Shown: one piece after another, positions 55,771 to 64,000 of the stretch | How positions within the stretch are numbered: position 1 is the first letter of the stretch | How the letters are laid out: every line of letters begins with the position of its first letter | Translations under genes and position numbers: made by a program | The notes under the pieces: generated by a model | Seen by the model: only the letters and a program-made list of their open reading frames with translations | What the model was told of the DNA's origin: nothing | Database searches by the model: none | Assembly (NCBI RefSeq): GCF_014639875.1 | Contig: NZ_BMGD01000003.1 | Location: 744,001-808,000, forward strand | Source: Blastomonas aquatica | GTDB lineage: Bacteria > Pseudomonadota > Alphaproteobacteria > Sphingomonadales > Sphingomonadaceae | Direction of reading: 5' to 3' | DNA: 64,000 nt

Positions 55771-57072
55771 TCAAAGCACGTATTTGCTGAGATCCGTGTT
55801 CTTGGCGATACCCGCGAGATGCTGTTGCACATATGTTGCGTCGATCGTGATGGTCTCGCCGCGATGGTCTTCGGCGCCAAAGCTCACGTCCTCGAGCAGC
55901 TTTTCCATCACCGTCTGCAGGCGGCGGGCACCGATATTCTCGACGCTTTCGTTAACCGATGCGGCAATCCGGGCGACTTCGCGGAGCGCATCTTCGGTGA
56001 AATTGAGCGTCAGTTCTTCGGTTTCGAGCAGCGCTGTGTACTGCTGTGCCAGATTGGCCTTGGTCTGCGTGAGGATGTGAAAGAAATCCTCTTCGGTCAG
56101 AGCCTTCAATTCGACGCGGATCGGCAGGCGGCCCTGCAGTTCGGGCAGCATATCGCTGGGCTTGGCGATATGGAACGCGCCCGATGCGATGAACAGCACG
56201 TGGTCGGTTTTCATCGGGCCGTATTTGGTAGCCACGGTCGTGCCTTCGATCAGCGGCAGCAGATCGCGCTGCACGCCTTCGCGGCTCACCGATCCGCCGC
56301 GGACATCCGAAACCGCGATTTTGTCGATCTCGTCGAGGAACACGATGCCGTTTGCTTCGGCATCGGCGAGCGCGACGCGCGCGACATCATCCTGGTCCAT
56401 CCGCTTTTCGGCTTCTTCCTCGATCAACTTGTCCCAGGCATCGGCGAGCCGCATCTTGCGCGGCTTGGTGCGCTTCTGGCCGAACGCCTTGCCCATCATG
56501 TCGGAGAGGTTGATCATGCCCACCTGGCCGCCCATGCCCGGGATTTCCATAGGCATGTTGGGAGCGTCCTCGACCTCAATCTCGACCTCGGTGTCGTTCA
56601 TATGGTTGTCGGTGATGCGCTGGCGGAAGCTCTGCCGGGTTGCCTCGCTGGCGTTGTCACCGACCAGCGCGTTGAGCAGCCGCTCCATCGCGGCGTCCGA
56701 TGCAGCCTCGCGCACCTTCTCGCGTCGCCGTTCCTTTTCGAGCCGCACCGCGTCCTCGACCAGATCTCGCGCAATCTGGTCGACATCGCGGCCGACATAG
56801 CCGACTTCGGTGAACTTGGTGGCCTCGATCTTGATGAACGGCGCATCGGCAAGCTTGGCCAGGCGGCGCGATATCTCGGTCTTGCCGCAACCTGTTGGGC
56901 CGATCATCAGAATGTTCTTGGGCGTAACCTCGTCGCGCAGCTCGGCGGGCAGACGCTGACGCCGCCAGCGGTTGCGCAGCGCCACGGCCACGGCGCGCTT
57001 TGCGTCCTGCTGGCCGATGATGTGCGCATCCAGCGCAGCGACGATGGACTTAGGGGTGAGCATATCAGTCAT
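55771..57072 (-). CDS. hslU: ATP-dependent protease ATPase subunit HslU
   Basis: AAA+ unfoldase of the HslVU (ClpYQ) protease, 433 aa from ATG 57072. Walker [10 protein letters not shown], Walker [10 protein letters not shown], and the I-domain (about 110-240) are seen. The pore loop GYVGRD (GYVG) is present. It unfolds substrates into the HslV chamber. It lies downstream of hslV but separated by an FAD-oxidase-like gene. The start has AAGAAG upstream. Confidence 0.97.
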   Translation of the reverse strand: MTDMLTPKSIVAALDAHIIGQQDAKRAVAVALRNRWRRQRLPAELRDEVTPKNILMIGPTGCGKTEISRRLAKLADAPFIKIEATKFTEVGYVGRDVDQIARDLVEDAVRLEKERRREKVREAASDAAMERLLNALVGDNASEATRQSFRQRITDNHMNDTEVEIEVEDAPNMPMEIPGMGGQVGMINLSDMMGKAFGQKRTKPRKMRLADAWDKLIEEEAEKRMDQDDVARVALADAEANGIVFLDEIDKIAVSDVRGGSVSREGVQRDLLPLIEGTTVATKYGPMKTDHVLFIASGAFHIAKPSDMLPELQGRLPIRVELKALTEEDFFHILTQTKANLAQQYTALLETEELTLNFTEDALREVARIAASVNESVENIGARRLQTVMEKLLEDVSFGAEDHRGETITIDATYVQQHLAGIAKNTDLSKYVL

Positions 57073-57130
57073 TCGGGGTTCTTCTTTAGGAGAGTGTTGC
57101 AAGTCAATTTGGGGGTTGCGGTTACCCGCT

Positions 57131-58264
57131 TCAAGCACAGCGCCAGCCCGCCATCAGCGCACGATGCGATTCGACGATATCGGTAATGTCCTGCGGCTGC
57201 GGCTCGGCGAGATATTCGCCGCGCTCGAACGTGCCGCCCAGCAGGATGCCGTCGGCGCGCGGAAACATGTATCCTGCGCTCAGCGAATAGGCGTATTGCA
57301 CCTCGGGCTGGGGAATCAGCACCGCAAGCTGGCCGCGCACGGGGACAAGTTCGCTGTCACCGAAAAGTGCCGCCGCGCCCAGCCCGGTGCAGTTTAACAC
57401 CAGTCTTTCGGGCAATGCAGCGACCTGTTCGGGCGTATCGAACCGTCGCACCTCGACTGCGCCACCTGCAACGCGGATATCGCTCAATAGCCGCTCGAGA
57501 AAACGCCCGGTTTCAACGTACATCGTGTCGTACTTGACCACATTGTCGAGCGGGAAGGGGTGTTCGGAAGCCGAAAGACGGCTGCGACCGGGGAACCTGA
57601 GATCAGCGGGGATTGGCCCTGTCCTGCGCGTCTGGTCATAAGTAGGCAGCCAGCGGATACCATAATCGTCGCCGACCATGATCTGGAAGCGTCGCCTGCT
57701 GTAATCGGCGGCGGCTGCGGCCTGCTCGCGCCACTGCGGGGTCACCATGTCCTCGTCGAAATGGCTCGCCGGGTTAATCTGCCCGCCGGCAATGTTCGAA
57801 GTGGTACCCGGCGGCAGCGTCTCGGTGTAGATGGTGACACGGTAGCCTGCTTCCTGCACCAGCCGCGCGGTGGTCAGCCCCATGATCCCCGATCCGATCA
57901 CCGCGACAGGACCCGAATGGCCGGAAAGCCCCAACACCGTCGCCAGCCGCGAACTGCCCCAGCTCAGCGATATTCCGCCTCCGCCATGCCCGTAATTGTG
58001 CACCAGCAGCGAATCCCCAAGCTTCTGGGCGCGGACGACGAAGCCGGAGGGGCGATATGGACGCAGGCCCGCGACAGTGCGGATAACGCGGGATGAATCG
58101 ACATCGACGCGCGGAAGGCAAAGCGCTCCAGAAGGCGCGCTGCCGACCGAAGCCAACCGGGCCGCATTGCCTGATGGCACCGTCGTGCAGCTGCTCAGCG
58201 CCAGCGCTGCTCCGCCCGAGACCAGCGCACGTCGATCCAACCGCACATCCATTGCGCCGACCAT
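57131..58264 (-). CDS. circularly permuted D-amino-acid-oxidase-like FAD lipoprotein
   Basis: 377 aa. Residues 1-26 look like a Tat-type lipoprotein signal ([17 protein letters not shown], lipid Cys26). Residues 60-105 hold GLRPYRP (Arg68) and [15 protein letters not shown], the segments that form the C-terminus of D-amino acid oxidase. Only then comes the FAD-binding GSGIMG at 124-129. The central substrate part follows, ending GWRCA at the point where the C-terminal block normally begins. The order is thus permuted. It lies six bases after hslV and 58 before hslU. Start may also be Met5. Confidence 0.85.
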   Translation of the reverse strand: MVGAMDVRLDRRALVSGGAALALSSCTTVPSGNAARLASVGSAPSGALCLPRVDVDSSRVIRTVAGLRPYRPSGFVVRAQKLGDSLLVHNYGHGGGGISLSWGSSRLATVLGLSGHSGPVAVIGSGIMGLTTARLVQEAGYRVTIYTETLPPGTTSNIAGGQINPASHFDEDMVTPQWREQAAAAADYSRRRFQIMVGDDYGIRWLPTYDQTRRTGPIPADLRFPGRSRLSASEHPFPLDNVVKYDTMYVETGRFLERLLSDIRVAGGAVEVRRFDTPEQVAALPERLVLNCTGLGAAALFGDSELVPVRGQLAVLIPQPEVQYAYSLSAGYMFPRADGILLGGTFERGEYLAEPQPQDITDIVESHRALMAGWRCA

Positions 58265-58270
58265 AAAGGG

Positions 58271-58834
58271 TCAGTTGGTCGTGTCGAGGGTTTCGATCGT
58301 CAACTGGTCGTTGGTGTAGACGCACACGTCGGCCGCGATCTTCATCGCCTTGCGCGCGATTGTCTCGGCGTCCTGTTCGTACTCAAGCAAAGCACGCGCG
58401 GCGGCGAGCGCGAAGTTGCCGCCCGATCCGATCGCCGCGACGCCATCGACCGGCTCGAGCACATCGCCGTTGCCGGTGAGGATCAGCGTCACATCCTTGT
58501 CGGCGACGATCATCATCGCTTCAAGGTTGCGCAGATATTTGTCGGTGCGCCAGTCCTTGGCAAGCTCGACCGCAGCGCGCATCAATTGCCCCGAATGCCG
58601 CTCAAGCTTGCCTTCGAGCCGTTCGAACAGCGTAAAGGCATCAGCGGTGGCGCCGGCAAAGCCGCCGATGACCGATCCGTCGCCCAGCCTGCGAACCTTG
58701 CGCGCGTTGGGCTTCATGATCGTCTGACCCATCGAAACCTGGCCGTCGCCGGCGATCACCGCCTTGCCGTTCTTGCGGATGCCGATGATGGTGGTGCCAT
58801 GCCATGTCGGCATGCTGCTGTCTTGTCTGCTCAT
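58271..58834 (-). CDS. hslV: ATP-dependent protease subunit HslV
   Basis: Proteasome-like peptidase subunit, about 187 aa from ATG 58834. The catalytic Thr is the first after HG in [14 protein letters not shown]; the residues before it would be a propeptide. [18 protein letters not shown] and the C-terminal [11 protein letters not shown] are typical. It works as a double hexamer with HslU. Alternative starts at 58870 and 58813 are possible; none has a clear ribosome site. Confidence 0.96.
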   Translation of the reverse strand: MSRQDSSMPTWHGTTIIGIRKNGKAVIAGDGQVSMGQTIMKPNARKVRRLGDGSVIGGFAGATADAFTLFERLEGKLERHSGQLMRAAVELAKDWRTDKYLRNLEAMMIVADKDVTLILTGNGDVLEPVDGVAAIGSGGNFALAAARALLEYEQDAETIARKAMKIAADVCVYTNDQLTIETLDTTN

Positions 58835-58873
58835 GGCGCGCGATATGGTGGGAACGGCGAAATGCTGCAACCC

Positions 58874-59176
58874 CTACATGATGCGCCGGACTTCATCGCC
58901 AGCGTATAGACGGATATCCGCGCCGATCCGTTCGACCTGCGCCAGGCCTGCGCCGAAGGCCGCCATGTGCGGCGACTTGGAGTGGGCATCGAGCGCTGCT
59001 TCGTCAGCCCAGCGTTCGGATATCCGCAGGATATCGGGGTCGTTCATGTCGCGGGCGAAGCAATACAGCAGGCAGCCGTCTTCCTTGCGGGTTTCCTCGA
59101 CCATGATCCGGGCGGCTTCGCTGAACTTCTCGATTTCGCCCGGTGCAAAATGCAGCCAGCCTTCGATGATGAGCAT
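58874..59176 (-). CDS. antibiotic biosynthesis monooxygenase domain protein
   Basis: 100 aa single ABM domain, similar in size to YgiN-type quinol monooxygenases: starts MLIIEGWLHFAPGEIEKF and has ISERWADEAALDAHSKSPHM. Small ferredoxin-like dimeric oxygenases or stress proteins of unknown substrate. It lies upstream of hslV by about 40 bases on the same strand and could share its transcript. Confidence 0.85.
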   Translation of the reverse strand: MLIIEGWLHFAPGEIEKFSEAARIMVEETRKEDGCLLYCFARDMNDPDILRISERWADEAALDAHSKSPHMAAFGAGLAQVERIGADIRLYAGDEVRRIM

Positions 59177-59251
59177 GTCTGGGTCTCTCCTGCCGGGGCG
59201 TCCATCCGCCGTTCGCGCACAGGGTTACGATGCCGTCACCTCGTACGCAAG

Positions 59252-60250
59252 CTAGACACTATGATAAGCACGGTACCAGTCGACAAAGCGCGGGATGCCG
59301 GTGTCGATCGACGTGGTCGGCGCATAGCCCAGATCGGCCTGGATCGCGCTGATATCCGCGTATGTTTCATAGACATCGCCCGGCTGCATCGGCAGCAGGT
59401 TGCGGACAGCAGGCTTGCCACATGACGCCTCGACGACGTCGATCATCCGTCCCAGCGGCTCGGGCTGGTTGTTGCCGATGTTGTAGACCGCATGCGGCGC
59501 AATGCTGCCGCCGGGCTTGCGCGCATCGTCATCGGAAGGGGGGTGGTCGATGACGGCGATCACGCCGGCGATAATGTCATCGATATAGGTAAAGTCGCGG
59601 CGCATATCGCCATGATTGTAAACGTCGATCGGGTCGCCCTGCAGGATCGCTTTGGTGAACTTCCACAGCGCCATGTCGGGGCGCCCCCAGGGGCCATAGA
59701 CGGTAAAGAACCTCAGCCCCGTCATCGGCACGCGATAGAGATGCGCGTAGGTCTCGCTCATCAGTTCGTCGGCCTTTTTGGTCGCCGCGTAAAGCGAGAC
59801 CGGATGATCGACGCGGGTGTCGACGCTGAACGGGCTGGCCGCGCTATTGCCATAGACAGACGAGGACGAGGCATAGACGCAATGGTCCACGCGGCGCGAT
59901 CGCGCGAGTTCGAGCACATTGAGGTGGCCGACAAGGTTCGACTGCACATAGGCGTGCGGATTATCGATGCTGTAGCGGACGCCCGCCTGCGCGCCCAGAT
60001 GCACGATCGAAGCGAAATCGTGTCCGTCGAGCGCCGCCACAAGCGCCGGATAATCGGCGAAATCGAGCTGCAGGAAATCGAACGAACCGGACGGTACGTC
60101 CGCCAGATCCGCCAGCCGGGCGTGTTTGAGCGCGGGATCGTAATAGGCGTTGAGATTGTCGATGCCGATGACCCGATCGCCCCGCGCCATCAGCGCGCGG
60201 ATAAGGGCATGGCCGATGAACCCGGCAGCTCCGGTGACGAGGATCTTCAT
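59252..60250 (-). CDS. UDP-glucuronate 4-epimerase-like protein
   Basis: 332 aa extended SDR. NAD-binding GAAGFIG near residue 7, active-site YAATK, and the GLRFFTVYGPWGRPDMAL segment typical of UDP-glucuronate 4-epimerases (Cap1J/LpsL type). It turns UDP-GlcA into UDP-GalA for surface polysaccharide. It follows the UDP-ManNAc dehydrogenase by 18 bases, suggesting a cotranscribed acidic-sugar pathway. Confidence 0.92.
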   Translation of the reverse strand: MKILVTGAAGFIGHALIRALMARGDRVIGIDNLNAYYDPALKHARLADLADVPSGSFDFLQLDFADYPALVAALDGHDFASIVHLGAQAGVRYSIDNPHAYVQSNLVGHLNVLELARSRRVDHCVYASSSSVYGNSAASPFSVDTRVDHPVSLYAATKKADELMSETYAHLYRVPMTGLRFFTVYGPWGRPDMALWKFTKAILQGDPIDVYNHGDMRRDFTYIDDIIAGVIAVIDHPPSDDDARKPGGSIAPHAVYNIGNNQPEPLGRMIDVVEASCGKPAVRNLLPMQPGDVYETYADISAIQADLGYAPTTSIDTGIPRFVDWYRAYHSV

Positions 60251-60268
60251 GGGGTGGGTGATGCCCGA

Positions 60269-61570
60269 TCAGCCGGCGAGGCGCAAATGGCCAGCCGGGC
60301 GTTCTGTATGCGCGGGCTGGTCGGACCAGATGCCGCGGGTGTCGTAGACAATCTTGTCAGCGCGCTCTGCGAGCGGGATCGACTTGAACACGTCGTGATC
60401 GACCAGCACAATGAACATGTCGCAGCTCTCGATCGCGTCATCGACATCGATCAGGCTGGCGCCCAGGCCGTCATAAGCTGGCGGCAGCGCCTGCGCATAA
60501 GGTTCGACGATCGCGATCCGCTCGCCGAATTTTTGCGCCAGCGCGAGCGCGACCTTGTTCGCGGGGCTTTCGCGGAAATCGTCGATATTGGCCTTGAACG
60601 CGAGCCCCAGGCAAGCGACCCGCGCTTCCGGATTGGCCTCGATCATCGCGCTCGCCTTTTCGAGCACATGGCCGATCTTGCCGTCGTTGACCCAGCGCGC
60701 GGTGCGGATCAGAGGGGTGTCATCGGGTGCACCGTGGATGATGAACCATGGGTCGACCGCGATGCAGTGCCCGCCCACGCCGGGGCCGGGCTGCAAGATA
60801 TTGACACGGGGGTGGCGGTTGGCGAGGCGGATGACCTCCCACACGTCCAGCTCCATGCGGTCGGCGACGATCGAAAGTTCATTGGCGAACGCGATATTGA
60901 CGTCGCGATAGGCGTTTTCGACCAGCTTGGTCATCTCGGCCGAGCGGGCATCGGTGGTGATGCACTCGCCGCGCACGAAGCGGCGATAGAAGGTCAGCGC
61001 TTTGCGCGCGCACCGCGGCGTGATCCCGCCAATGGAGCGATCGTTGTTGGTGAGCTCCTCGAGGATGCGGCCGGGCAGCACCCGTTCGGGGCAATAGGCG
61101 ATGGCGATATCAGGAATGTCCGACGTCATTCCTGGAACCTTGAGATCAGGGCGCAGCTTGGCGATCATGTCCCGCATTTCCTCGGTGGTGCCCACCGGAG
61201 AAGTGGATTCAAGGATGATGCAGTCGCCGGGCTTGATCACCGCCGCAATGCTGCTCGCGGCCTGCAGCACATAGCTAATATCGGGCGCATGGTTGTCGTC
61301 AAAAGGGGTTGGGACAGCTATCACGAAGACATCGGATGGCTCGACCGTGAGCGAGGTGCGCAGCATTCCGCGCGAGACTACGCCCTGGACCAGCCCGTCG
61401 AGATCGACTTCCTCGATATGGATTCGGCCCTCCGCGATCGTATTCACGACATGTTCGGAAACATCGACACCCAGAACCCGGCAACCCGATCGGGCGATGA
61501 TCGCTGCGGTTGGAAGGCCGATATAGCCAAGCCCAACGACGCAAACTTCAGGCTTCTTGTCGGACAGCAT
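60269..61570 (-). CDS. wecC: UDP-N-acetyl-D-mannosamine dehydrogenase
   Basis: 433 aa from ATG 61570, chosen because GGGGA is seven bases upstream; ATG 61576 is also possible. UDP-sugar dehydrogenase with NAD-binding VVGLGYIGLP, and active-site GPGVGGHCIAVDPWF with the catalytic Cys. The exact wording of this loop is like E. coli WecC, pointing to UDP-ManNAc oxidation to ManNAcA. The partner epimerase WecB is not in the window. Exopolysaccharide or O-antigen role is inferred. Confidence 0.92.
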   Translation of the reverse strand: MLSDKKPEVCVVGLGYIGLPTAAIIARSGCRVLGVDVSEHVVNTIAEGRIHIEEVDLDGLVQGVVSRGMLRTSLTVEPSDVFVIAVPTPFDDNHAPDISYVLQAASSIAAVIKPGDCIILESTSPVGTTEEMRDMIAKLRPDLKVPGMTSDIPDIAIAYCPERVLPGRILEELTNNDRSIGGITPRCARKALTFYRRFVRGECITTDARSAEMTKLVENAYRDVNIAFANELSIVADRMELDVWEVIRLANRHPRVNILQPGPGVGGHCIAVDPWFIIHGAPDDTPLIRTARWVNDGKIGHVLEKASAMIEANPEARVACLGLAFKANIDDFRESPANKVALALAQKFGERIAIVEPYAQALPPAYDGLGASLIDVDDAIESCDMFIVLVDHDVFKSIPLAERADKIVYDTRGIWSDQPAHTERPAGHLRLAG

Positions 61571-61773
61571 GGTCATTCCCCGAAACTATGGCGGCCCGCT
61601 GCGGCGTGAGCCAGGTGCCAGTCTGGCTTTTTCCTAGAGGCTATGGAGTTAAAAAACCCGTAAGCAAGGCTCTGAGAGTGCAGCAGCAAGCGTCCGTTAA
61701 TGGCAGCGCCCCGACCAAAAGGCCAGCCCGGGCGGTTCGGACAACGCAGGATTGACCTGTCCTCGGCACAAAC

Positions 61774-61799
61774 AAAAAGGGCGACCCAATGGCCGCCCT
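61774..61799 (-). terminator. intrinsic terminator of the small signal-peptide protein gene
   Basis: On the minus strand: AGGGCGGCC, 4-base loop, GGTCGCCCT, then five T. One mismatched pair in the stem. It lies about 27 bases after the small gene's stop. Confidence 0.85.
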
Positions 61800-61825
61800 G
61801 ATTGTATTTTGCGTGCCTGAAAAGA

Positions 61826-62053
61826 TCAGGGGCTGTTGGGCTTGTCGTCATCAGCGATGAAGACGATGCCGGCAACGATCGCAGCAGCGGCGACGACACC
61901 GACGATGATGCCGGTGCTGCCTTCAGCTTCGCTCGACTCGCTCGAAACAGCCGAGGTACGGGCGGCGGCAGGCGATACGGCCTGTGCCAGAACCGGCGCA
62001 CCGACCATCGTGGTCAGGGCGATCGCGGCCATTGCAGCTTTGAACATTTTCAT
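61826..62053 (-). CDS. 75-aa exported small membrane-type protein
   Basis: Signal peptide (residues 1-23, VLAQA), a Ser/Glu-rich linker (TSAVSSESSEAEGS), one hydrophobic helix (about residues 48-66, GIIVGVVAAAAIVAGIVFIA), and an acidic tail DDDKPNSP. AAGGA seven bases upstream supports the start. I looked for a PEP-CTERM motif and it is absent. Sphingomonad genomes have similar small proteins near polysaccharide genes. Function unknown. Strong terminator. Confidence 0.65.
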   Translation of the reverse strand: MKMFKAAMAAIALTTMVGAPVLAQAVSPAAARTSAVSSESSEAEGSTGIIVGVVAAAAIVAGIVFIADDDKPNSP

Positions 62054-62209
62054 ATTATTTCCTTAGAAGGACGTTTGGATTCAAACAGTAAGTAATCCAA
62101 GTCGTTTTATATTGCAAGTGCGAAACAAATAATCGGCTTCGGTTTGCAACGTCGGGTCGATCATCTTTGAGGAAAATAACATGTGTTATCCTCGACCAGA
62201 ATTCGTGGA

Positions 62210-62932
62210 TCATCGGATGTCCGGGTACATATCCTTGAGCCGGTGCCGTATTCCAAAGGTCCAGGCGAGGCCGACCTTTAGATAAATATAATTGGCCTTG
62301 AGCGGTCCCCATGCTGCGATGCGGCGGTCCGACGTGATCACCGGCTTGCTGGTCATCTTGAGCTTACCGATCCGCGCAAAACCGATGCACAAATCGGCTT
62401 CCTCCATGATCGTCGCATCGGCCGGAATGCCGCCGATGTGCAAATAGTCCGCGCGACGAAAGAACATCGCGTGATCACCAAACAGCAGCCGCACCCCGCG
62501 CACGAACAAATGCGGATGGGTGACTGCCGGATAATAGGTCTTCCACCAGTTGTGCGCGGTGGTGAACCAGCGGGTTTTCTCGCCGCGAATGATCGGCAGG
62601 AAGGTCGCAAGCGACAAACGCGTATCGGCAAGGACCGATCGAACGTGCGCAATGGCATCGGTAGGCAGCAGACTGTCGGCATGCAGAATACACACGAGTT
62701 CGCTCTGCGCCTGCTCGACCCCGAAATTGATCTGTGGCCCGCGTCCACGCTGCCGGGAAATGAGCACCCGCCATCCGGCGGCTTGTGCCAACGCGACGGT
62801 CTGATCATCGCTGCCCCCATCGATCAGCAGGATCTCATCGGGCTGCGGGTCCATCGCGGCGACATTCGCAATCGTGCGCGGCAGCGCCCTCGCCTCATTG
62901 AGCGCTGGAACCATCAGCGTCACGCTGGTCAT
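62210..62932 (-). CDS. family 2 glycosyltransferase, TIGR04283-like
   Basis: 240 aa from ATG 62932. GT-A fold: VTLMVPALNEARALPRTI at the N-terminus, ILLIDGGSDDQTVAL with the DxD-like acidic patch (HADSLLP). Reads as the second of a pair of 'rSAM/selenodomain-associated' transferases, with the TIGR04282-type gene overlapping upstream by four bases. Predicted cytosolic, with a hydrophobic C-terminal patch. Substrate unknown. Confidence 0.85.
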   Translation of the reverse strand: MTSVTLMVPALNEARALPRTIANVAAMDPQPDEILLIDGGSDDQTVALAQAAGWRVLISRQRGRGPQINFGVEQAQSELVCILHADSLLPTDAIAHVRSVLADTRLSLATFLPIIRGEKTRWFTTAHNWWKTYYPAVTHPHLFVRGVRLLFGDHAMFFRRADYLHIGGIPADATIMEEADLCIGFARIGKLKMTSKPVITSDRRIAAWGPLKANYIYLKVGLAWTFGIRHRLKDMYPDIR

Positions 62933-63522
62933 GCCAACGCCGCCAGCGCGGGCCAGCGGGCTAGGTCTGCGGGTGTGTCGCAATCGGAAAGGACCGGCAG
63001 GATCGCCACCGACAGGTTCATTTGCGCGCACCGGCGCATGGTTTCGGGGAAGACTGCGGATGTGCTCCAGGGCATTTCGGTCAACAGGCCAAGCCGTGCC
63101 GTCGCCATGCCGATCAGATAATAACCACCATCCTCGGCAGGGCCAATCACCACGTCGTGCGATTCCAGTGCTGCCACTGCCGAGCGCACGATGGCACCGG
63201 TCAGGTCGGGGGTGTCTGCGCCGAAGAAAATATGCGGCCCAGGCCTGACCGCATCGATCAGGCGTTCGGTCAGCCCGCCTTCGACCTGCTCGACCAAGGC
63301 AACCGTATCACCCAGCCAGGCACGAAATTCAGTCTCGCCTGCTCCGGCATAGCGGATTTCCACCGATCCGTCTGCGCCGAGCAGCGTCGACACAGTTCGT
63401 TCGGTCAGGTGCTTGTGAACCTTGGCTGCGCCTTCGGGACCAAGCGCCGGGATCAGCCGGGTCTTGGCATAGCCCGGCACCGGATATTTGGCGAACAACA
63501 CAAAGGTGGGCTGCGCGGGCAT
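62929..63522 (-). CDS. TIGR04282-like selenodomain-associated transferase
   Basis: 197 aa from ATG 63522. Starts MPAQPTFVLFAKYPVPGYAKTRL, a nucleotidyltransferase-like signature, with FFGADTPDL and GPAEDGGYYLIGM. Members are linked to arsenosugar-type or selenodomain radical SAM systems by gene neighbourhood. No radical SAM or selenoprotein gene is in the window. It overlaps the GT2 gene as ATGA, so they are coupled. Confidence 0.87.
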   Translation of the reverse strand: MPAQPTFVLFAKYPVPGYAKTRLIPALGPEGAAKVHKHLTERTVSTLLGADGSVEIRYAGAGETEFRAWLGDTVALVEQVEGGLTERLIDAVRPGPHIFFGADTPDLTGAIVRSAVAALESHDVVIGPAEDGGYYLIGMATARLGLLTEMPWSTSAVFPETMRRCAQMNLSVAILPVLSDCDTPADLARWPALAALA

Positions 63523-63640
63523 GGTTGTCAGCCTTAACGCACGACTTGCGGGAAACAAGCCTTGCATCGCCGCGTTCGGTTCATATGGTGCGCGGCCCGG
63601 TCCGCCATGCCGCACCGGGCCCACTTCAATGGAGCGCGAA

Positions 63641-64000
63641 ATGTCTGAAACCGTCCTGTTCGATTACTGGCGATCGTCTGCCAGCTATCGGGTGCGCATC
63701 GCGCTCAACCTCAAGGGCATCGCCTATCGCGCGGTGGCGACCGATCTGCTGACCAGCCAGCAAAAGGCCCCCGATTATGTCGCACGCAACCCGCAGGGTT
63801 TCGTGCCCATGCTGCATATCGACGGTCACGATCTGACGCAGTCTCTCGCGATTATCGACTATCTCGATGCCACCCGCCCGGATCCCCGCCTGCTGCCCGC
63901 TGATCCTGCAGCCCGCGCCGCGACTTTGGCCCGCGCGATGATCATCATCGCCGACATCCACCCGGTCAACAACCTGCGGATGCTGCGGTACCTCAAGACC
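63641..64000 (+). CDS. maiA: maleylacetoacetate isomerase (3' truncated)
   Basis: 120 codons from ATG 63641 to the window edge, with GGAG at 63631 as ribosome site. Zeta-class glutathione transferase: YWRSSASYRVRIALNLKGI carries the SSxSYR glutathione site, followed by NPQGFVPML and QSLAIIDYLD. Isomerises maleylacetoacetate in tyrosine and aromatic breakdown. No other catabolic gene is visible before the edge. Confidence 0.93.
   Translation, partial: MSETVLFDYWRSSASYRVRIALNLKGIAYRAVATDLLTSQQKAPDYVARNPQGFVPMLHIDGHDLTQSLAIIDYLDATRPDPRLLPADPAARAATLARAMIIIADIHPVNNLRMLRYLKT

Noticed and set aside
55759-57186. 475-codon plus-strand frame opposite hslU
   Set aside because: Antisense to a highly conserved AAA+ gene; no recognisable domain.
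59492-61609. 705-codon plus-strand open frame opposite the epimerase and wecC
   Set aside because: It mirrors two clear minus-strand enzymes with full motifs; its translated product has no domain and is His/Asp/Arg-rich as expected of antisense in GC-rich DNA.
61826-62053. PEP-CTERM sorting signal in the small exported protein
   Set aside because: It has a C-terminal helix but ends DDDKPNSP with no PEP motif or basic tail, so it is not an exosortase substrate by sequence.

Overview
The window is a GC-rich chromosomal segment from an alphaproteobacterium, most likely of the order Sphingomonadales. The reasons are protein-level: the nuoN-birA-coaX-rnj-DUF1467 order, a tonB-exbB-exbD-exbD cluster, a carotene-era sphingomonad style of many short operons, exosortase A-associated glycosylation genes, HisZ beside purA, and an alphaproteobacterial RpoH-type promoter in front of dnaK. 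I cannot fix the genus. I saw no rRNA, tRNA, insertion sequence, prophage or CRISPR array; this is core and near-core chromosome with accessory genes mixed in.

Layout. 1-6.7 kb: end of the Complex I operon (nuoM partial, nuoN) running into birA, coaX, RNase J and a DUF1467 membrane protein, then a cold-shock gene. 6.9-11.5 kb: hisZ, a reversed secreted hydrolase with a Cys-rich repeat, purA and a winged-helix regulator. 11.5-17.5 kb: heat-shock block hrcA-grpE, a reversed two-gene unit (PCuAC copper chaperone and a zincin-like protein), then dnaK-dnaJ. 17.5-28.8 kb: an orphan 2Fe-2S subunit, class II aldolase, rpsU, FKBP isomerase, thioesterase, TonB-dependent receptor, Xaa-Pro aminopeptidase, oligopeptidase B and a secreted unknown. 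29-31.8 kb: tonB-exbB-exbD1-exbD2. 31.9-36.1 kb: a proline-rich membrane protein and exosortase A-associated glycosyltransferase divergent from a small membrane protein plus O-glycosylation ligase. 36-45.4 kb: MscS channel, MaoC hydratase, thiolase, stress flavoprotein, dipeptide epimerase, PHA depolymerase, ABC exporter, phytase-like esterase. 45.4-49.4 kb: periplasmic RidA, rpmB, tadA, a LytS/LytTR two-component pair and an HD diiron-type protein. 49.5-55.7 kb: an envelope quality-control cluster (OmpA, two M48 peptidases, ScsC-like DsbA) and a membrane methyl-accepting protein. 55.8-59.2 kb: hslV and hslU split by a D-amino-acid-oxidase-like gene. 59.2-64 kb: UDP-sugar genes for an acidic polysaccharide, a small signal-peptide protein, a pair of selenodomain-associated transferases, and the start of maleylacetoacetate isomerase.

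The most unusual item is the oxidase between hslV and hslU. Its amino-acid order looks circularly permuted relative to D-amino acid oxidase: the normally C-terminal catalytic block precedes the FAD-binding GxGxxG. It also carries a Tat-type lipoprotein signal. Other notable items are a birA that seems to lack a canonical start codon, a RidA paralogue missing the family's catalytic Arg and exported to the periplasm, an HD protein whose ligand pattern fits diiron oxygenases, an inverted repeat that puts a regulator's Shine-Dalgarno in a hairpin loop, and a long inverted repeat between the PHA depolymerase and ABC exporter genes.
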